6,020 nt of DNA from Actinomycetes bacterium (GTDB lineage: Bacteria; Actinomycetota; Acidimicrobiia; Acidimicrobiales; Palsa-688), in NCBI GenBank assembly GCA_021819345.1, contig JAKARG010000209.1:1-6020 (forward strand). The letters are read 5' to 3'. Under the pieces are notes generated by a model. It searched no databases and had not been told where the DNA came from. It worked only from the letters and a program-made list of their open reading frames with translations. Numbering within the stretch: position 1 is the stretch's first letter; each line of letters starts with the position of its first letter. This document shows positions 3,775 through 6,020 of the stretch, one piece after another. The translations under genes were made by a program, and so were the position numbers.

Positions 3775-6020
3775 TCACCTGCCATCCGCACCGAGATGGA
3801 TGGTGGCGAGACGCTCCCAGCTCCGACCTCCGTCGGTTGTGGCGTAGATGCCCGAGCTGGCCGAAGCCTTGCCTCCCGAGATGACCATCCACGCAGCCCC
3901 GAGCCCCGAGCTCGACCGCACCGGCACCGCAGAGGTAGGGCCGGCGAGGGACGCCGGAAGGCCACCCTGCGGGACGGCACCCTGTGCATCCGGGGCCGGT
4001 GGCACTGCGATGCTCCACCGGAGGCCTCCGTCGGTGCTCGTGAGGAAGCTGTAGGAGCCGTCGTTCTGGTCGAGGACGCTGAACCACAGCTCCTGTCCGC
4101 TGACCTCGAGCAGGCTCAGCTCCGCCCCGCCGATCCCGACCGTCTGAGGGCCGCTCGGAGCGGGGACCTCGGGGCGGACGACGTTGCGGGTCTGCGCGTA
4201 GGGAGGCAGCGTGCGCAGGAGGTCCCTCCAGTGCTGGCCGAGGTCGGTCGTGGCGAGCAGGTCGGCGGTGTAGACCGGTTGGCCCATGGCGGAGTGGCCG
4301 GCGACCTGGTCGACGCTCAGGTAGGCACGGCTCCCCCGACAGGCCGCCATCCCGACCGACGCTCCCTCGGGAAGGCGGTGGGCCGATAGTGCAACCCGCC
4401 AGCGCCGGCCGGCGTCCACGCTGTCGAGCACCTCGCTGTGCCCGGAGCGGCTGGCGACCGCCCAGAGAACCCCACCTACCGGCTGAGCGGCTGCACATAC
4501 CGGCGGGGCGGTCACCGACGCCGGCGCAAACGACCAACCGATAGGCGGGGCGAGCGGCCGCCAACCGCGGCCGGAGTCGGTCGTGACGAGGGTCTCTCCG
4601 CCGGCGATCACCACTCCCGAGCTGGCCGACCAGAACTGGGCGAAGTCGACCGGGCCGGCGAGGGGGACGAGCAGCGGCCGCCACGACCCCCCGGTGCTGC
4701 CGGTGTCCCCCGCGCCATCGGTGTCCCCCGTACCGTCGGTGTTCCCCGCGCCGTCGGTGTTCCCCGCGCCGTCGGCGGACTGAATGCTGCCTGCGGGCTG
4801 AATGCTGCCGGCGGGCTGAATGCTGCCGGCGGCCTCGGTGCCCACGAGGAGCTGGTCGGCAGTGACCGCCACCATCGTCTGCGGGCCGACCGGGTCGAGG
4901 CTCGACAGGGCGTCGGGTGGTCCGAGCACCTGCACCCAACGCCGCCCGCCGTCGGAGGAGACGGCGAGGCCCCCCTGGCCTCCGGCGACGGCGAAGTGCG
5001 GATTGGAGACAGCGAGCTGGCCCGCACCGACGGTGGCGGCCGCAGCGGCCGCAGCGGGTGGTAGATCGGATGCGGTCCAGGTGGCCCCACCGTCAGCGGT
5101 CCGCTCGGCGATGGCTCCTTCGCCCCCCTCCTGCACCCCCACCTCGGCCGAGGCGAACGACACCGCCTCGGTGCCGAGACCGGTGTCGGTCCGGGTGAGG
5201 TCCCAGCGTCGGCCGGCGTCGCTGGTCGCATACACACCCCCCGGGCCGGCCTCGACCCAGGTGCTCGCGCTCAGCGGGTCGAAGGTGGCCGCCTCGGTGG
5301 TCAGCTCGGCAGCACCGCCGGTCTGCAGGCTCGAGAGGAGCCGCCAACTACGCCCACCGTCGGAGGAGCCCTCTACGGCGACGCCGGAGCGACCGAAGCC
5401 CACGGGCGCCACGAGGTCCCAGCGCCCGGAGCCGGTCGAGAAGGCATGGACCGCCCCGACGGCAGTGCCGCCGTGGTAGCGCCGCTGGTCCCATGACCCC
5501 CACCCGGGCTCCGGGGCCGGGAGACGCGCCGAGGACCACCTTCGCCCCCCGTCGGTGGTCCGCCACATCACCGGCGCACCAGGATCGGGCTCGCACGCGC
5601 CGGGGCTCAGCCAGCCAACGCTCGCGGAGACGAAGTCGAGCTGTGGCGGGGCGTTGGCCGGGCACGATCCCCGCACGATCGGACCGCCCTGGTCGGGCAG
5701 GGAGGCGGCGGGCAGGAGTTGCCAGCGCACCCCACCGTCGGTCGTGGCCCACCAGACCATGCGCAGCGAGCCCGTCGCCCCGAGCACCCCGAGCAGCCAA
5801 CCGTCGGAGGAGTTGGCGAAGTCCATCGACTCGAACAGCACCGCGGCCTTCTGGACCGGTGGGACCGGCAGGAAGCTCCGCTCCCAGCGCCGGCCACCGT
5901 CAGTGGTGTGCAGCACGGTCGTCCTCGGCGGGTCGAGACCGACGCCCTCCTCCGCGACCCAAGCGTCTTCGGCCCCGGCAAACCAGCTCGCCACTATCCC
6001 GAGGCTCGACGGCACAGATC
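3775..6020 (-). CDS. Ycf48/BNR-type multi-repeat beta-propeller protein (5' end outside window)
   Basis: At least 746 residues are seen, numbered here from the GTG at 6015. The frame stays open to the window edge and the sequence enters directly into a repeat with no signal peptide, so the true start probably lies beyond base 6020. The protein is built of repeats ending in the Asp-box pattern S/T-x-D-x-G-x-x-W. Twelve copies are visible, at residues 37, 91, 153, 217, 264, 306, 353, 478, 532, 589, 660 and 726, many preceded by Ycf48-style strands such as DFANSSDGWLLG and DFVSASVGWL. Spacing of 42-71 residues fits one propeller blade per motif. The gap from 353 to 478 contains a low-complexity linker (395-443) that divides the protein into seven- and five-motif halves. 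Four cysteines occur, two per half (118/141 and 507/559), which fits an exported, disulfide-bonded protein. Proteins with this architecture are usually annotated as sialidase-like or photosystem II assembly Ycf48-like. I see no basis for enzymatic activity or a photosynthetic role; binding or scaffolding is more likely. The stop is TGA at 3777-3775. Confidence 0.85.
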   Translation of the reverse strand, partial: SVPSSLGIVASWFAGAEDAWVAEEGVGLDPPRTTVLHTTDGGRRWERSFLPVPPVQKAAVLFESMDFANSSDGWLLGVLGATGSLRMVWWATTDGGVRWQLLPAASLPDQGGPIVRGSCPANAPPQLDFVSASVGWLSPGACEPDPGAPVMWRTTDGGRRWSSARLPAPEPGWGSWDQRRYHGGTAVGAVHAFSTGSGRWDLVAPVGFGRSGVAVEGSSDGGRSWRLLSSLQTGGAAELTTEAATFDPLSASTWVEAGPGGVYATSDAGRRWDLTRTDTGLGTEAVSFASAEVGVQEGGEGAIAERTADGGATWTASDLPPAAAAAAATVGAGQLAVSNPHFAVAGGQGGLAVSSDGGRRWVQVLGPPDALSSLDPVGPQTMVAVTADQLLVGTEAAGSIQPAGSIQPAGSIQSADGAGNTDGAGNTDGTGDTDGAGDTGSTGGSWRPLLVPLAGPVDFAQFWSASSGVVIAGGETLVTTDSGRGWRPLAPPIGWSFAPASVTAPPVCAAAQPVGGVLWAVASRSGHSEVLDSVDAGRRWRVALSAHRLPEGASVGMAACRGSRAYLSVDQVAGHSAMGQPVYTADLLATTDLGQHWRDLLRTLPPYAQTRNVVRPEVPAPSGPQTVGIGGAELSLLEVSGQELWFSVLDQNDGSYSFLTSTDGGLRWSIAVPPAPDAQGAVPQGGLPASLAGPTSAVPVRSSSGLGAAWMVISGGKASASSGIYATTDGGRSWERLATIHLGADGR
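4703..4774 (-). repeat. 18-base tandem array, 4 units, encoding DGAGNT-type hexapeptides
   Basis: Four contiguous 18-base units (4703-4720, 4721-4738, 4739-4756, 4757-4774), with the last two identical and the others differing at a few positions. On the coding (minus) strand they encode DGAGNT, DGAGNT, DGTGDT and DGAGDT within the linker of the repeat protein. Unit length is a multiple of three, so gain or loss of units keeps the frame. A degenerate flanking stretch encoding GSTGGS adjoins the array. Confidence 0.9.
4780..4833 (-). repeat. 18-base tandem array, 3 units, encoding GSIQPA-type hexapeptides
   Basis: Three contiguous 18-base units (4780-4797, 4798-4815, 4816-4833), each differing from the next by a single base, encode overlapping GSIQPA/GSIQSA hexapeptides at residues 395-412. 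The unit has no clear sequence relation to the DGAGNT-type array five bases away but has the same period. Together the two arrays form the low-complexity hinge between the two Asp-box halves of the protein. Confidence 0.9.

Noticed and set aside
1988..3847. A 619-codon open frame on the plus strand
   Set aside because: It runs antisense through the DHA2 exporter, crosses the divergent spacer and overlaps the secreted-protein gene in another frame. Its translation is rich in Arg, His, Asp and Gln with no domain logic, as expected of a shadow frame in GC-rich DNA.
2454..3989. A 511-codon open frame on the minus strand
   Set aside because: It spans three real genes and two intergenic gaps, with an Arg/Gly/Ala-rich translation lacking any recognisable motif. 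The DHA2 protein motifs lie in a different frame.
4703..4833. CRISPR-like repeat array
   Set aside because: The 18-base units are directly contiguous with no spacers and lie in frame within a coding sequence, so they are a protein-coding minisatellite.
3686..4939. A 417-codon minus-strand frame with RRQHSARRQHS-type repeats
   Set aside because: It is an out-of-frame reading of the same 18-base tandem arrays and of the Ycf48-type gene. The repeats come from the DNA period, and the Asp-box frame is clearly the coding one.
5035..5057. GC-rich near-repeat of GCAGCGGCC
   Set aside because: It simply encodes the run of seven alanines (321-327) in the repeat protein and has no independent structure.
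3775..6015. Sialidase enzyme
   Set aside because: Asp-box repeats are shared by many non-enzymatic propellers. I could not identify a sialidase FRIP-type motif or a catalytic set, so enzymatic activity is not claimed.

Overview
This is a very GC-rich window with G/C-biased third codon positions. Its transporters and secreted proteins look actinobacterial, possibly Acidimicrobiia-like; that placement is an inference from composition and protein style, because no rRNA or other marker gene is present. It holds four protein-coding genes in strictly alternating orientation (+, -, +, -), so there is no operon. I see no tRNA, rRNA, CRISPR array, insertion sequence or transposase.

Layout: (1) bases 58-1332 (+) encode a 12-helix MFS permease. 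(2) Bases 1406-2890 (-) encode a 14-helix MFS drug exporter of the DHA2 (EmrB/QacA) type. The two run tail to tail and are separated by 73 bases that can form GC-rich hairpins. (3) A 127-base divergent spacer (2891-3017) separates the exporter from (4) a small secreted protein (3018-3698, +) with a signal peptide, a long Ala/Pro/Thr-rich linker and a C-terminal module with six cysteines. (5) Convergent with it is a large protein (3775 to beyond the right edge, -) made of Ycf48/BNR-type repeats. It has 12 recognisable Asp-box motifs, 7 before and 5 after a low-complexity linker encoded by two adjacent 18-base tandem arrays.

No pathway is evident. Two genes encode inner-membrane transporters of different MFS subfamilies. 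The other two encode a secreted protein and a protein that is probably extracytoplasmic, both with even numbers of cysteines. The theme is therefore membrane and envelope, and there is no sign that the four are co-regulated. Both transporter genes have a TANNNT-type -10 hexamer only 8-9 bases before the start codon, which suggests leaderless or near-leaderless transcripts.

The parts most worth following up are the unassigned six-cysteine module, the double-propeller-like repeat protein, and its paired minisatellite linker. I found no evidence of a defence system or a mobile element.
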